Below are positions 18,891 through 30,561 of a stretch of DNA of 64,000 bases, one piece after another. The translations under genes and the position numbers were made by a program. The number at the start of each line of letters is the position of its first letter. The first letter of the stretch is position 1. The DNA comes from CALZJC01 sp963781065 (lineage in GTDB: Bacteria; Acidobacteriota; Thermoanaerobaculia; Multivoradales; JAHEKO01): contig CAWAET010000014.1 in NCBI GenBank assembly GCA_963781065.1, positions 43,993-107,992 of the forward strand. The letters are read 5' to 3'. The notes beneath the pieces were generated by a model. That model was not told the DNA's origin. It made no database searches and saw only the letters and a list, made by a program, of their open reading frames with translations.

Positions 18891-20192
18891 TCAGCTCGCG
18901 GCGGCGATCGGCACCGCCAGCGGCGTGGCGAGCAGCCCGCGCTCGCTGGCGCCGGCGATCCGCACCGGCTGCAGCCCCCGGGCGGGGCTGGCGGCGCCGC
19001 CGTCAGCCGAGACGACCCGCAGGTAGTTGTCGGTCGTGCCCTGCCAGCGACCCTCGCGCCGCCTCTCCCAAAGCGCCTCGGTGACGGCGCCGATTTGGCC
19101 GCGCTCGAAGCGCCGCCGGCCGTCGCGGGCCACCTCCAGCAGCGCCGCCATCCGCCGGCGCTTGACCGCGTCCGGCAGCTGGTTCGGCATCGCCGCCGCC
19201 GCGGTGCCCGGCCGGACCGAGAACGGGAAGGCGTGCAGCCGGGCGAACTCCAGCCGGCGGCAGAGCTCCAGGCTGCGCTCGAACTCGCCGTCGGTCTCGC
19301 CCGGGAAGCCGGCGATCACGTCGGTGGTCACCGCGACCCCCGGCACCGCGGCGCGGATCTCCCGCACCAGCCCGGCAAAGCGGCGGCCGTCGTAGGGGCG
19401 CCGCATGCGCTTGAGCGTCGCGTCGCAGCCGCTCTGCAGCGACAGGTGGACGTGACGGCAGAGGCGGCCGCCGGCGAACAGCTCGAGCAGCCGGGGATCG
19501 AACTGCCAGGGGGCGATCGAGGTCAGCCGCAGCCGCGGCACTTCGGTCTCGGCCAGCAGCCGAGCGACCAGCTCGTACAGTCCGGTCGCGCCGTCGCGGT
19601 AGGAGGAGATCTGGACGCCGGTGACGACGACCTCGGCAAAGCCGCCCGCCGCCAGCGCCGCGACCTCGCGCACGACCTCGTCCGCCGGGCGGCTGCGCTG
19701 GCGACCGCGGGTCGCGGGAATGACGCAGAAGGCGCAGGCCATGTCGCAGCCGTCCTCGATCTTGACCAGGGCGCGGGAGTTGCCGAAGGCGAGCGGCACG
19801 TAGGGCACCGGCGCCGGCCCCTCGGCGCCCAGGACGGCGGCCTCGGGGAAGGCCTCGTGCACCCGTTCCACCAGCAGCTCCTTCTCGTGGTTGGGGACCA
19901 CCAGGTCGACCCCGGCCAGGGCCGCCGCGCCTTGCGGGTCGGCGGCCACGTGGCAGCCGGTCAGCACCGTCCGCACCCGCCGCTCGAGCCGGCCGCCGCG
20001 CCGCGCCGCCTTGCGCGAATCGCGCGCTGCCACGTGGGTCACGGTGCAGCTGTTGACGACGTGCAGGTCGGCTTCCTCCAGGGTGGGCACCAGCCGGTGG
20101 CCGGCGGCGGCGAAGCGCCGCGCCAGCGCCTCCGATTCGGCCTGGTTGAGCTTGCAGCCCAGATTGGTCAGATGGACCCGCACGGACGGCAT
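18891..20192 (-). CDS. mtaB: tRNA t6A37 methylthiotransferase MtaB
   Basis: Radical-SAM methylthiotransferase that makes ms2t6A at position 37 of ANN-decoding tRNAs. It has 433 residues from the chosen ATG, where the family-typical MPSVRVHLTNLGCKLNQAES begins; a longer reading frame upstream has no homology. The N-terminal UPF0004 domain carries three cluster cysteines (LGCKLNQ, NSCTVT, TGCHVA). The radical-SAM motif is CDMACAFC (CxxxCxxC), and ISLQSGCD-like and DVIAGFPGETDGEF motifs follow. The C-terminal TRAM-like part is present but short. Start spacing to the divergent gene at 20370 leaves room for two promoters. Confidence 0.92.
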   Translation of the reverse strand: MPSVRVHLTNLGCKLNQAESEALARRFAAAGHRLVPTLEEADLHVVNSCTVTHVAARDSRKAARRGGRLERRVRTVLTGCHVAADPQGAAALAGVDLVVPNHEKELLVERVHEAFPEAAVLGAEGPAPVPYVPLAFGNSRALVKIEDGCDMACAFCVIPATRGRQRSRPADEVVREVAALAAGGFAEVVVTGVQISSYRDGATGLYELVARLLAETEVPRLRLTSIAPWQFDPRLLELFAGGRLCRHVHLSLQSGCDATLKRMRRPYDGRRFAGLVREIRAAVPGVAVTTDVIAGFPGETDGEFERSLELCRRLEFARLHAFPFSVRPGTAAAAMPNQLPDAVKRRRMAALLEVARDGRRRFERGQIGAVTEALWERRREGRWQGTTDNYLRVVSADGGAASPARGLQPVRIAGASERGLLATPLAVPIAAAS

Positions 20193-20369
20193 TCTAGTGG
20201 CCGGCGAGCGGCCGCGCAGCCCGGGGGCCGGCGCCTTGTCAGCCGCCGACGGCTGTACTAGCATCCAGGAACTTTCTGGCACCGGGGTCGGGACGGGCGC
20301 GACGAACCAAGATCAGCCGATGCGCCGGTCCGGCTGCCGGTGGAACAGACTCAGTCGAGGAGGGTCGAC

Positions 20370-22106
20370 GTGTTCGCAAGACAGACTTTTGTGCGCTTGA
20401 TCTTGGGCTTGGCCGTGTGCCTGGCGGCGGCGGTGCCGGCGCTGGCGCAGGAGTCCGCCTGGGAGGAGTACATCCGCCGCAACCCCGAGGCGGTGGACGA
20501 CGACACGCTCGGCCCGCTCGAGCGCAGGATCCTGCACGCCTTGACCCCGGACCAGGTGCAGGCCCTGTTCGACGGCGCGGTGGCGGAGGAGATCGTTCTC
20601 GACAGCGGCCAGACGCTGGCCGAGTACCTGCGGGACTCGGTGGGCGGCGGTCCTGGGCTGGTGTACGTGCCGGTGGACCTGTGCCGGCTGTTCGCCACCT
20701 CGGCGCAGACGGTGCCGGTGTCCGGCAGGATGGCGGCGGACGAGATCCGTGCGTACGTCGCCCGCGGCGCCGGGACGGCGCACACCGACCAGGGCGGCAT
20801 GCCGGCCGGCTGCGGCATCCCGGACGAGGCGTTGGCGGCCCTGATCCACTTCCGGGTGGTGCCGGACCGGATCCAGGACGCGTTCGGCTTCTTCAAGGCC
20901 TGGCGGTCGGACCTGCCGGAACCGTCGACCCGCATTCTGGACTACGAGCCGGTGATCGATCCGCCGCTCGCGGATCGGTTCCGATTCAACACCGCCACCG
21001 TGGTGGGGCTGTGCGACAGCACTCCCCTCGAAGCGAGGGCGACGGTCTGCCCGGCCGAGTTCAAGGTCAAGACGGCGCAGCTCGGCGCCCACGTGCGGGG
21101 CGACGTGGCGGGCTACTTCCGGCTGGCCGAACGGGCCGACGTGCCCGAGGCCGGCGACGCCGACACCCTGGACGGTCTGGACTCGACCGACTTCGCGGCG
21201 GCGGTGCACACCCACGACGGCGGCGACATCACCTCGGGCACGGTGGGCGAGCCCTACATCGACCCGCTGATCGCCCGCGACGACGAGATCGTGCCGACGG
21301 TGCTGGCCAACGACGGCAGCGGCTCGGGCATCGACGCCGATCTGCTGGACGGCCGCGACTCGCTGGATCTGATGCTGCAGGTGGGCAACTGCCTGACCGT
21401 TTCCCCGAGCTGCCCGGCGGTTCCGGCCGACGCTCTTGCGGCGCGCTGCTGGCAGACGATCCAGGCGGCGATCGACGCGGCCGATCCGGTCTGCGCCAGC
21501 AACTGCCTGCCGGCCGCGGCCGGCCCCACCAACCGCTACGTGGTCAAGGTCGGCCCCGGTGTCTACACCGAGCGAGTCATCATGATTCCCGATGTCGACA
21601 TCGAGGGGTCGGGACAGAAGGCGACGACGATCACGGACGACGGCAGCGTTTCTCCGGGGACCGTGCTCGGCGCCGACGACGCCGAGTTGCGCCACCTCAC
21701 GGTCGCGAGTACCGGCCCCGCCGCCGGTGCCAGTATCGCCTTTCACACCATAGGCAAATCGCCGGCGCTGCGTCATGTGACGCTGCGAGCGTCAGGTGGC
21801 GCCAACAACCTGGCCCTGGTCAATGCCACGGGCTCCGTCGTGTCACTGGTCCACGTCACCGCCAGCGCCGCCGCCGAGACGGTCTTCGACATCGCGGTCG
21901 AGAACCAGACCGCGTCGATCGTCATCCGAGACTCGGTCCTCGAGGGCGACGACAGCGCCGTGTTCAACAACACCGGGGCCACTTCGAGCCTCGTCAACAC
22001 TCAGCTGCTCGGCCCGGCGAACGAAACCGGTGGCGGCAACACCATCACCTGTCTCGGCGCCTACGACGGCACCTTCACCGAACTCGACACCAACTGCCAG
22101 CCCTGA
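20370..22106 (+). CDS. Secreted beta-helix protein with DTLDG motif (first of tandem pair)
   Basis: A 578-residue exported protein. A GAGGAGGG ribosome site precedes the chosen GTG, and the N-terminus has a clear signal peptide (LILGLAVCLAAAVPALAQ). Residues about 27-260 form a head domain I do not recognise, with WEEYIRRNPEAVDDDTLGPLE and paired cysteines. Near 265 comes DADTLDGLDSTDFAAAVHTH, the DTLDG-type motif of phage tail fibres and surface proteins, and a second LLDGRDS follows near 328. The C-terminal 200 residues match a right-handed parallel beta-helix of pectinesterase/DUF1565 style (RYVVKVGPGVYTERVIMIPDVDIEGSG). No pectinesterase catalytic set is evident. The head is almost identical to that of the next protein. 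Confidence 0.8.
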   Translation: MFARQTFVRLILGLAVCLAAAVPALAQESAWEEYIRRNPEAVDDDTLGPLERRILHALTPDQVQALFDGAVAEEIVLDSGQTLAEYLRDSVGGGPGLVYVPVDLCRLFATSAQTVPVSGRMAADEIRAYVARGAGTAHTDQGGMPAGCGIPDEALAALIHFRVVPDRIQDAFGFFKAWRSDLPEPSTRILDYEPVIDPPLADRFRFNTATVVGLCDSTPLEARATVCPAEFKVKTAQLGAHVRGDVAGYFRLAERADVPEAGDADTLDGLDSTDFAAAVHTHDGGDITSGTVGEPYIDPLIARDDEIVPTVLANDGSGSGIDADLLDGRDSLDLMLQVGNCLTVSPSCPAVPADALAARCWQTIQAAIDAADPVCASNCLPAAAGPTNRYVVKVGPGVYTERVIMIPDVDIEGSGQKATTITDDGSVSPGTVLGADDAELRHLTVASTGPAAGASIAFHTIGKSPALRHVTLRASGGANNLALVNATGSVVSLVHVTASAAAETVFDIAVENQTASIVIRDSVLEGDDSAVFNNTGATSSLVNTQLLGPANETGGGNTITCLGAYDGTFTELDTNCQP

Positions 22107-22122
22107 CGCCGGAAGGCCGATC

Positions 22123-25100
22123 ATGAGGAAGAGCATGAGATCGCGAATCCCGCGGGCGGGCGTCCTGGCCCTCCTGCCCGTCCTGGCGCTCGCCGGGGTG
22201 TTGCTGCATGGCTCCGCCGCGGCTACTGACGAGGGCGACGGCCGGAAGCCCACCGCCTGGGAGGAGGTCATCCGCCGCGACCCGAGCGCGGTGGACGACG
22301 ACACGCTCGGCCCGCTCGATCGCAAGGTCCTGCACGCCGTGACCCCGGGCCAGGCGCAGGCGCTGGCCGAGGGGGCAGCGGCGGCGGAGATCGTTCTCGA
22401 CAGCGGCCAGACGCTGGCCGAGTACCTGCGGGACTCGGTGGGCGGCGGTCCTGGGCTGGTGTACGTGCCGGTGGACCTGTGCCGGCTGTTCGCCACCTCG
22501 GCGCAGACGGTGCCGGTGTCCGGCAGGATGGCGGCGGACGAGATCCGTGCGTACGTCGCCCGCGGCGCCGGGACGGCGCACACCGACCAGGGCGGCATGC
22601 CGGCCGGCTGCGGCATCCCGGACGAGGCGTTGGCGGCCCTGATCCACTTCCGGGTGGTGCCGGACCGGATCCAGGACGCGTTCGGCTTCTTCAAGGCCTG
22701 GCGGTCGGACCTGCCGGAGCCGTCGACCCGCATTCTGGACTACGAGCCGGTGATCGATCCGCCGCTCGCGGATCGGTTCCGGTTCAACACCGCCACCGTG
22801 GTGGAGCTGTGCGACAGCACTCCCCTCGAAGCCAGGGCTGCGGTCTGCGCGGCCGAGTTCAAGGTCAAGACGGCGCAACTCGGCGCCCACGTGCGGGGCG
22901 ACGTGGCGGGCTACTTCCGGCTGGCCGAACGGGCCGACGTACCCGAGGCCGGCGACGCCGACACTCTGGACGGTATGGACTCGACCGCCTTTGCGGCGGC
23001 CTCGCACACCCATGACGGCGGCGACATCGTCTCGGGCACGGTGGGTGAGCCGTACGTCGATTCGTTGATCGCCCGCGACGACGAGATCGTGCCGACGGTG
23101 CTGGCCAACGACGGCGCCGGCTCGGGGCTCGACGCGGATCTGCTCGACGGCAAGCATGCCTCGGCCTTCCGGCCGCGGCCGGCCAACGTGATCCAGGTCC
23201 ACCCGACCGACGGCGACTTCGCCACCATCCAGGGGGCGCTCGACGCCATCGGGGTGGATCCCAGGTTCCCCGCCGCCAGCGTCACCAACCGCTATCTCAT
23301 TCGCGTCGGCGGCGGCGTCTACAACGAGCAGGTGACGATGGATCCGTTCGTCGACATCGAGGGCAAGGGCAAGACGGCCACGATCGTCTCCGCCGCATCG
23401 CAGCCCGGCCCCGAGGGCACCCTGGAGTGCGCCGACGACGCCGAGGTGCGCAACCTCACCGTCGAGTCGACCGGCGCCGGCGAGAAGGCGATCGCCATCC
23501 GCTGTCTCGGCGCCTCGCCGATGCTGACCGACGTCAAGGCGGTCGCCACCGGTGCCACCGGCGGCACGCCCGAGAACATCGGCATCCTCAACGACGGTGC
23601 GGCGGCCATGCCGATGCTCACCGGCGTGCACGTCGACGCCAACCCGTCCCCGGGCCTTGGCGTGGTCAACCTCAACGGCGCCATGCCGACGATCCGCGAC
23701 TCCGACATCACCGGCGCCGACTCGGCGATCGAGAACCGCGACACCGCCACCGCCAAGGTGGCCAACACCGCCCTGGCGGGCGGCGCCGACGTGTTGCCGC
23801 CAGCGTTGCAGGCGAGCTACATGTGCGTCCGCGCCTACGTCGCGGGTACCCTGGCGGCGCTCAACGCCGAGTGCTTCCCCAACACGCCGCCGACGGCGAC
23901 GGACGACGCCTACGCCACCCTGGGCAACACCCTGCTCGAGGTGACCCTCGACCACGCCGGCGCGGCCTCGCTCGCCAACACCACCGCCAGCCAGCCCTCG
24001 GTGATCGGCGAGACCACCACGCCCAAGACCTACCGCAGCGTGTTCGAGAACGACACCGACGCCGAGACCGCCGACAAGAACCTGCTCACCGCGGCGGCCG
24101 TGGGCGGCACCGTCACCGCCGGCGCGGTGGTCAACATGTTCGCCGACGGCACCTTCGAGTACGTGCCGCCGGTGGGCGCCACCGGTACCGACACCTTTGA
24201 CTACACGGTGACCGATCCCGGCGGCCTGGCGGACACCGGCACGGTGACGATTACGCTCGGCGATCTGATCTGGTACGTCGACAACGACAACGGCGGCACG
24301 GCCGACGGCCGATCCACCACGCCCTACACCACGCTGGCGCCGATCGACGCCGGCGGCGGCGACGACGGCAAGGACGGCGCCGGCGACACGATCTTCGTCT
24401 TCGACGGCACCGGCAACACCGTCGGCGGCATCCTGCTCGAGGACAACCAGCTCCTCCAGGGGCACGAGATCGCCCTGGCGCCGGCCGGTTTCGAGTATGC
24501 CGGCGGCGCCAACCTGGTGGCCGCCTCGACCGCGCCGACGATCACCGACGGCGCCGGCGACGTCATCGAGCTGGCCAGCGGCAACACGATCCGTGGGCTG
24601 GACATCGCCGCCACCAACGGCCTGGCGATCACCGGCAACGGCGTCGCGGGAGCCACCATCGACGAGGTGGGCACCAGCGGCACGGGCACCGGCAATGGCG
24701 TGCTCTTCGACGGCGTCACCGGCACCATCGCCATGACCGACCTCGACATCAACTCGTCGACCAACTGGGGCATCGCCATCCAGAACTCGAGCGCGACCTT
24801 CACCTTCGACGCCGCGAGCTCGATCACCAACCCGACCGGCGTGGCCTTCAGCGTCACCAACGGCGCGCCGAACGTGACCTACAGCGGCACGATCGCCAAC
24901 ACCTCGATCCAGACGATCGGCGTCAGTACCACCACCGGCGGCACCGTGCTGTTCGACGGCGCGAGCATCAACGGCACCCGCATCTACCTGACCAGCGTCG
25001 GCGGCGACGTGACGGTGGATGCCGACGCGACCACCCTGAGCAACAGCTTCATGTCGGGCATCGAGATCACGAGCGCCTCGACCGGCACCTTCCGGTTTGA

Positions 25101-27754
25101 CGACGTGACGATCTCGACCCCGACCGACGAGGGCATCGAGATCAACGGCGGCGCCGGTGACGCCTTTACCGGCGCGGCGGACTTCAACAACGTCGACGTC
25201 ACCTCCGCCAGCGCCCTGCCGGCGGTTTCCATCGTCGGGCTCGGCGGTGGCAGCGTCGACTTCGACGCCGCCAGCACCATCACCTCGACCAACGGCGGCA
25301 TAGGCATCACCAGCAACGCCGGTGGCACGATCACCTTCAACGGCTTTGTGGACCTCGACACCGCGGGCCTGGCGGCGGTCAACGCGACCTCCAACACCGG
25401 CGCCATGATCAACTTCGCGGGCAACCTCGACATCGACACCACCAGCGGCACCGGCTTCAACGTCACGGGCGGCGGCACGGTCAACGTGGACTCGTCGACC
25501 AGCTCGACCACGGTGGACACCGGCACCGGCATCGGCGTCAACATCGGCGCCGGCATTGGCGCCACCGGCGTCAGCTTCGACACCGTCAACGTCAACGGCT
25601 CCACTGCCGGCATCATCCTCGCCAACACCGGCACCGGCACCTTCAACGTCACCACTGGCACGATCCAGAACATCACCGGCGGCGGCGTCGCGGCGGCCGA
25701 GTTCGGAGATGTCGACGGCACGGTGAACATCGGCGCCAGCCTGAGCAACAGCGGTGGCCACTCGGTGGTGATCGACTCAGGCTCCGCGGGCACCTTCACC
25801 TTCACCGGGCCGATCGACGACAACGCTCAGGGCATCGACATCTCGATCAACGGCGCCGGTGGCACGTTCACCTTCGCCGGCGGCCTCGACATCGACACCA
25901 TCGATACGAACACAGGTTTCGACGCCTTCAGCGGCGGTACGGTCAACGTCTGCAGCGACTCCAACTGCAGCGCGCCCGGTGGCACACCGGTGGTCAACAC
26001 GGTCGACACGACGGCCGGTACCGGGACGGCGGTGCTCATCGACTCTGTGACCATCGGCGGCGAGGGGGTCACCTTCCGGTCGATCGACGTCGACGGCAGC
26101 GGCACCGCCACCAACCCCGCCATCCGGCTCGACACCACCGGCGCCGGCGGGTTCACGGTCACCGGCATCGACGGCCCCTGCGGCAAGCCCGGGGATTCCG
26201 ACTGCGACGGCGGCACGCTGGAGAACATCCAGGGCGACGCCATCCACCTCGAGAACACCGACGGCCCGGTGTCGCTCTCCTACATGCTGATCGAGGACAT
26301 CGGCTCCACGGCCGGCGGCTTCGACGTCCTGAGCGGCCACGACGCCATCCACGGCGAGAGCGTCGACGGCGGGCTGACCCTGGACAATGTCACCATCCGC
26401 CGGATCAGCGACATGGCGGTCAACGGCACCCTGTTCTCGCCGGTCGGCCCGATGTTCGACCCGACCACGGTGTGGAACGGCCTCACCATCACCGATAGCC
26501 ACATAGCCAACACCAACCGGTTCGACCCGGCGCTGACGTCGGTGGCCGACGACTCCGACGAGGGCGGCGTGCGCATCCTGGGTCTGCGCGGCACGACGCT
26601 GCTCGACGGCAACGTCTTCGAGCGCGGCGGCAACCTGGTGCAGTTCTTCGTCACCAGTGCCACGGGGCCGTTGCTACCGACGACCACGATCACCGTCACC
26701 GAGAACGATTTCAAGGAGGCCTACAAGGAGTTCGCCTCGGGAGGAACGCTGTCGAAGGGGATCACCTGCCTCGACGTCATCGCCCAGGACACCGGCAACG
26801 TCGACCTGACGGTCGGCTCGCGCGCCACCGCGGTGGTCGGCCACCAGGCGAACGACGACGGCAACCTGTTCCTCAACTGCCACGGCGCCTCGCTGCGCTA
26901 CGGCAACGACAGCGTCAGCCCCTTCGGGCTGCCGGCGCACACCGGCAGCGTCAGTCGCCGACGTGGGCAACAACACCTTCCAATCCACCGACCACGACAG
27001 CGCCCAGTCGGGCGACTTCGACTTCCCGCGCGGCTACCTGCTGGCGATCACCCGCGGCACCGATACCGCGACCCTCGACACGCGGATCTCGTACAACCTC
27101 TTCGACGAGGTCTCCTTCGAGGGCGGTCTGGGGCAGCTCAACCTCGACTTCGAGGACGGCATCCACCAGGCGAAGGTCGACTTCAACACCTTCGACTCGC
27201 CGGGCCACGCGCCGTGGTTCGTGCGCGGCGATTCGAGCGCCAGCGCCGAGGTCCTGTTCCGCGACAACAACGGGATCCGGGGCGCGTTCTGCTCGGGCGA
27301 CCCGAGCGCCGCCGGCGGCGGGTGCGATCTGGGCGCTGGCAATCTGTGCACGCCCACGGCGGAGAACCCCGCGGCCGAGGGCTACTGCGGCCCCGGCGAG
27401 TCCGCCACCGCCTCGGTGCAGAACGGGGCCGACCTCGACATGGGGATCATCGACGACACGTTCGCCCTCGAGGACGCCTTCTACACGATCGGCGAGACCG
27501 TGCGGATCCGCACCGTCAACACCGGCGGCGCCGGCACCATCTGCGCCTACCTCGAGGACAACACCTCGCCCAACGGCTACGGGCTGGAGGAGGACAACGG
27601 CACGCTGGAGCTGGAGCAGGGCGGCTCGGCTTCGACCGACCCGGCGACGGTGCTGGGTGACAACAACAACACCGGCACGCCGAAGAACATCTTCGGTGGC
27701 GTGACCGTCACCGCCGGCACCTGCACTCGTCCCTCCGGGGCGATCTTCAACTGA
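22123..27754 (+). CDS. Very large secreted beta-helix/cadherin-like surface protein, one frameshift
   Basis: A predicted exported protein of about 1,870 residues. After a signal peptide (VLALLPVLALAGVLLHGSAAA) come the head domain shared with the gene upstream, a DTLDG motif near 281, a first beta-helix (about 345-585), one Ig/cadherin-like VCBS-type domain (about 587-710; PPTATDDAYATLGN to DTFDYTVTDPGGLADTGTVTI) and then a Ser/Thr/Gly/Asp-rich second beta-helix with dozens of short coils such as TGTFRFDDVTI. Near 26954 a one-base insertion shifts the frame; the last 263 residues continue in the next frame from GNNTFQSTDHDSAQ and end SGAIFN. No anchoring motif is seen at the C-terminus. It probably works as an extracellular fibre or adhesin. 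Confidence 0.8.
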
Positions 27755-27825
27755 CGCGGCCGGGGAGTGGCGCCGAAAGGACGGCGAGGGCGGCCGGGTG
27801 GCTCCTGGCGTGCGCCCTGGCCTGG

Positions 27826-29323
27826 GTGCTGGTGGCCGCGGCTGGCGCTGGCGAGGAGCCGGCGTCGCCGGCCACCAGCCGCCCCGGGGCCTTCCCCGGC
27901 TACACGCTGTTCGCGCCGCTGCAGTCGACGACCGCCTACCTGGTCGACATGGACGGGCTGGTGGTCCACGAGTGGCGCGGCCGGCGCAACCCGGGCAGCG
28001 GCGTCTACCTGACGCCGGCCGGCACCCTGCTGCGCCCGGTGCGCCGCACCGGCTCGACGGTCTTCCAGAGCGCCGGCACCGGCGGCCGCATCGAGGAGGT
28101 CGACTGGGACGGCAGCCTGCTCTGGCAGTTCGACTGGGCCGGCGTCGACTACGTCCAGCACCACGACATCGAGCCGCTGCCCAACGGCAACCTGCTGCTG
28201 CTGGCCTGGGAGCGCAAGAGCCGGGCCGAGGCGCTGGCCGCCGGCCGCGATCCGCGGACGGTCGGCGAGGAGGGGCTGTGGGTCGACTACCTGGTCGAGA
28301 TCGAGCCGCGCCGACCGCAGGGCGGCCGGGTGGTCTGGGAGTGGCACGTCTGGGACCACCTGGTCCAGGATCGCGATCCCGCGCTGCCGGGGCACGGCTC
28401 GCCGCGCGAGCACCCCGGGCGGATCGACGTCAACGCCGGCGCCCGCCCCGAGCCGGCCGATCCCGCCGCGCTCGACGCCGAGGTCGACCGGCTGCGCGCG
28501 CTCGGCTACCTCGGCGGCCGGCGCGACGGGCGGGGCCGCGCCCGGCGCCGGCTGCTCGCCGACTGGACGCACGCCAACGCGGTCGACTACAACCCGGAGC
28601 TCGACCAGATCCTGCTGACGGTGCGCGCACCTGGACGAGATCTGGGTGATCGATCACGCCACGACGACAGCCGAGGCGGCCGGCTCCGAGGGCGGCCGGC
28701 GCGGCCGCGGCGGCGAGCTGCTCTACCGCTGGGGCAACCCGGCGGCCTGGGGCGCCGGCGGCGCCGCCGATCGCCGGCTCTTCGCTCCCCACGACGCTCG
28801 CTGGATCCCGCCCGGGCAGCCCGGGCGCGGGCAACATCCTGCTGTTCAACAACGGCCAGGGGCGGCCCGGCGGACAGCGCTCCTCGGTCGACGAGATCCG
28901 GCCGCCACTGCCGCCGGCGGCGGCTACCGCCGGCCGGTGGGCGAGCCGTTCGGGCCGGCGGCGCCGGTCTGGATCCACCGCGAGCCGCGCTTCTTCTCGG
29001 CCCGGCTGTCGGGCGCCCAGCGGCTGCCCAACGGCAACACCCTGATCTGCGCCGGCGAGCAGGGGCGGATCTTCGAGGTGACGCCCGGCGGCGAGATCGT
29101 CTGGGAGTACTCGAGCCCGTTCGGCCACGACGGCCACCAGCTGGCGCGCAAGCCGTCCCTGCGCGAGCCGCTGGCCGGCCCGGCCGGCATCGGCGCCAGG
29201 GGTTCCGAGCCGTCACAGTTCGGCTACTCGCTGTTCCGCGCCACCCGGCTGCCGGTGGGCTATCCGGGGCTCGCCGGGCTCACGGTCGAGCGCCCGCCGG
29301 CGCGGCCGGAGATCGGGCCTTGA
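27826..29323 (+). CDS. Arylsulfotransferase (ASST)-like exported protein, several frameshifts
   Basis: A beta-propeller protein resembling bacterial aryl-sulfate sulfotransferases. Family stretches are AYLVDMDGLVVHEW, GGRIEEVDWDGSLLWQFDW, QHHDIEPLPNGNLLLLAWE, DWTHANAVDYNPELDQILLTV, and after the breaks LFNNGQGRPGG and RLPNGNTLICAGEQGRIFEV. These contain His residues expected near the active site. The reading frame changes near 28626, 28822 and 28915, each consistent with a single-base error. GTG at 27826 is the first start codon in this frame, but a signal-peptide-like WLLACALAWVLVAAAGA begins before it, so the true start is probably near 27767 with another indel. The acceptor and donor are unknown. 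Confidence 0.72.
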
Positions 29324-29479
29324 CCTTGGGCCTTGACCTTGGCCTCTCCTTGGTGTGAGATAGCGCTTCCACCGAGAGAGCCAGCGCGTGCCGCGGATCG
29401 AGAGGGCGGGAGGGCGGTCTTGGGAATCGAAACAGGTCCGCGGCCTGGACGCAGACCGGAGAACAGGAGGGAGACGTAG

Positions 29480-30010
29480 ATGTCGGAACCGTTTCTTGCG
29501 GAAGTGCGGATCGTCGGGTTCAACTTCGCGCCCCGGGGTTGGGCGTTTTGCGACGGCCAGATCCTGCCGATCAACCAGAACCAGTCGCTCTACTCGCTGC
29601 TTGGCACCACCTACGGCGGCGACGGGCGCACCAGCTTCGCGCTGCCGGATTTGAGAGGCCGCACGCCGATCCACCTCGGCGCAAGCAACGGCGGCGCCGA
29701 CCACCTGCTGGGCCAGAAGGGCGGCGAGGAGGGCCACACCCTCTCCGAGGCCGAGATGCCCATCCACAACCACACGATGCGGGCCGTCAGCGACACCGCC
29801 GACACCGGCCAGGTGACCGGCGCCTTCTACGCCGGCTCACCGGGCGGTACCGCGGTCTACACGGCGCAGAACCCCTCGACGCTCAACAATCCGTTCAACA
29901 GCGCCAACGTCCTGCCGGCCGGCGGCGGCCAGGCCCACAACAACATGCAGCCGACGCTGGCCCTCAACTTCTGCATCGCGCTCCAGGGCCTGTTCCCGTC
30001 GCGCAACTAG
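29480..30010 (+). CDS. Phage tail collar domain protein 1
   Basis: A 176-residue protein of the tail collar family (PF07484), the group that includes RhiB of Rhizobium and MrpB of Microcystis. The collar domain is MSEPFLAEVRIVGFNFAPRGWAFCDGQILPI with YSLLGTTYGGDGRTSFALPDLRGR (residues 1-60). A variable middle contains HNHTMRA, and the family C-terminal helix NFCIALQGLFPSRN closes it. A strong GGAGGGAGA ribosome site precedes the ATG. It is the first of three adjacent paralogues and no other phage morphogenesis gene is near. It is probably a trimeric fibre tip or surface adhesin subunit. Confidence 0.88.
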   Translation: MSEPFLAEVRIVGFNFAPRGWAFCDGQILPINQNQSLYSLLGTTYGGDGRTSFALPDLRGRTPIHLGASNGGADHLLGQKGGEEGHTLSEAEMPIHNHTMRAVSDTADTGQVTGAFYAGSPGGTAVYTAQNPSTLNNPFNSANVLPAGGGQAHNNMQPTLALNFCIALQGLFPSRN

Positions 30011-30028
30011 GCGAGGAGAGAAAGAGCC

Positions 30029-30550
30029 ATGTCGGAACCTTTTGTCGGAGAGATCCGGATGTTCGCGGGCAACTTCGCCCCTCGCGGCTGGGCCTTTTGC
30101 GATGGCCAGCTGTTGGCAGTCTCACAGAACGACGCCCTTTTCTCGCTGCTGGGCACGATCTACGGCGGCGACGGCCGCACCACCTTCGGCCTGCCGGACT
30201 TGCGCGGCAGGGTCCCGATCCATGCCGGTGACGGCCCGGGGTTGAGTTCTCGCCGGCTGGGCGCCAAGTTCGGCACCGAGAACGAGACCCTGACGGTCAA
30301 CCAGTTGTCGAGCCATACGCACAACCCGTGGGGCGCCACCGACGGCACGCCGGCGAACACCTCGCCGCTGAACGCGGCCCTGGCCAAGCCGACGCCCAAC
30401 ATCTTCGCGACGACCCGCAACAGCACCGCGAGCATGAACGCCGACACGATCACCAAGGTCGGCGGCTCGCGGAGCCACACCAACCTCATGCCGTTTCTCT
30501 GTATCCACTTCATCATCGCCCTGTTCGGCATCTACCCGTCGCGGCACTAG
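30029..30550 (+). CDS. Phage tail collar domain protein 2
   Basis: A 173-residue paralogue of the flanking genes. It keeps MSEPFVGEIRMFAGNFAPRGWAFCDGQLLAV, FSLLGTIYGGDGRTTFGLPDLRGRVPIH and the C-terminal HFIIALFGIYPSRH, while the middle (about 85-140) is unlike the first protein. That pattern, a constant collar and tail with a divergent centre, fits subunits of one hetero-oligomer or alternative tips. It follows the first gene by 18 bases with GGCGAGGAGAG as ribosome site. Confidence 0.88.
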   Translation: MSEPFVGEIRMFAGNFAPRGWAFCDGQLLAVSQNDALFSLLGTIYGGDGRTTFGLPDLRGRVPIHAGDGPGLSSRRLGAKFGTENETLTVNQLSSHTHNPWGATDGTPANTSPLNAALAKPTPNIFATTRNSTASMNADTITKVGGSRSHTNLMPFLCIHFIIALFGIYPSRH

Positions 30551-30561
30551 GAGGCGAGACC

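Noticed and set aside
22075..25761. Very long minus-strand open frame opposite the beta-helix gene
   Set aside because: It is a shadow created by GC-rich codon bias of the plus-strand gene, with Val, Asp, Gly and Arg-rich sequence and no domains.
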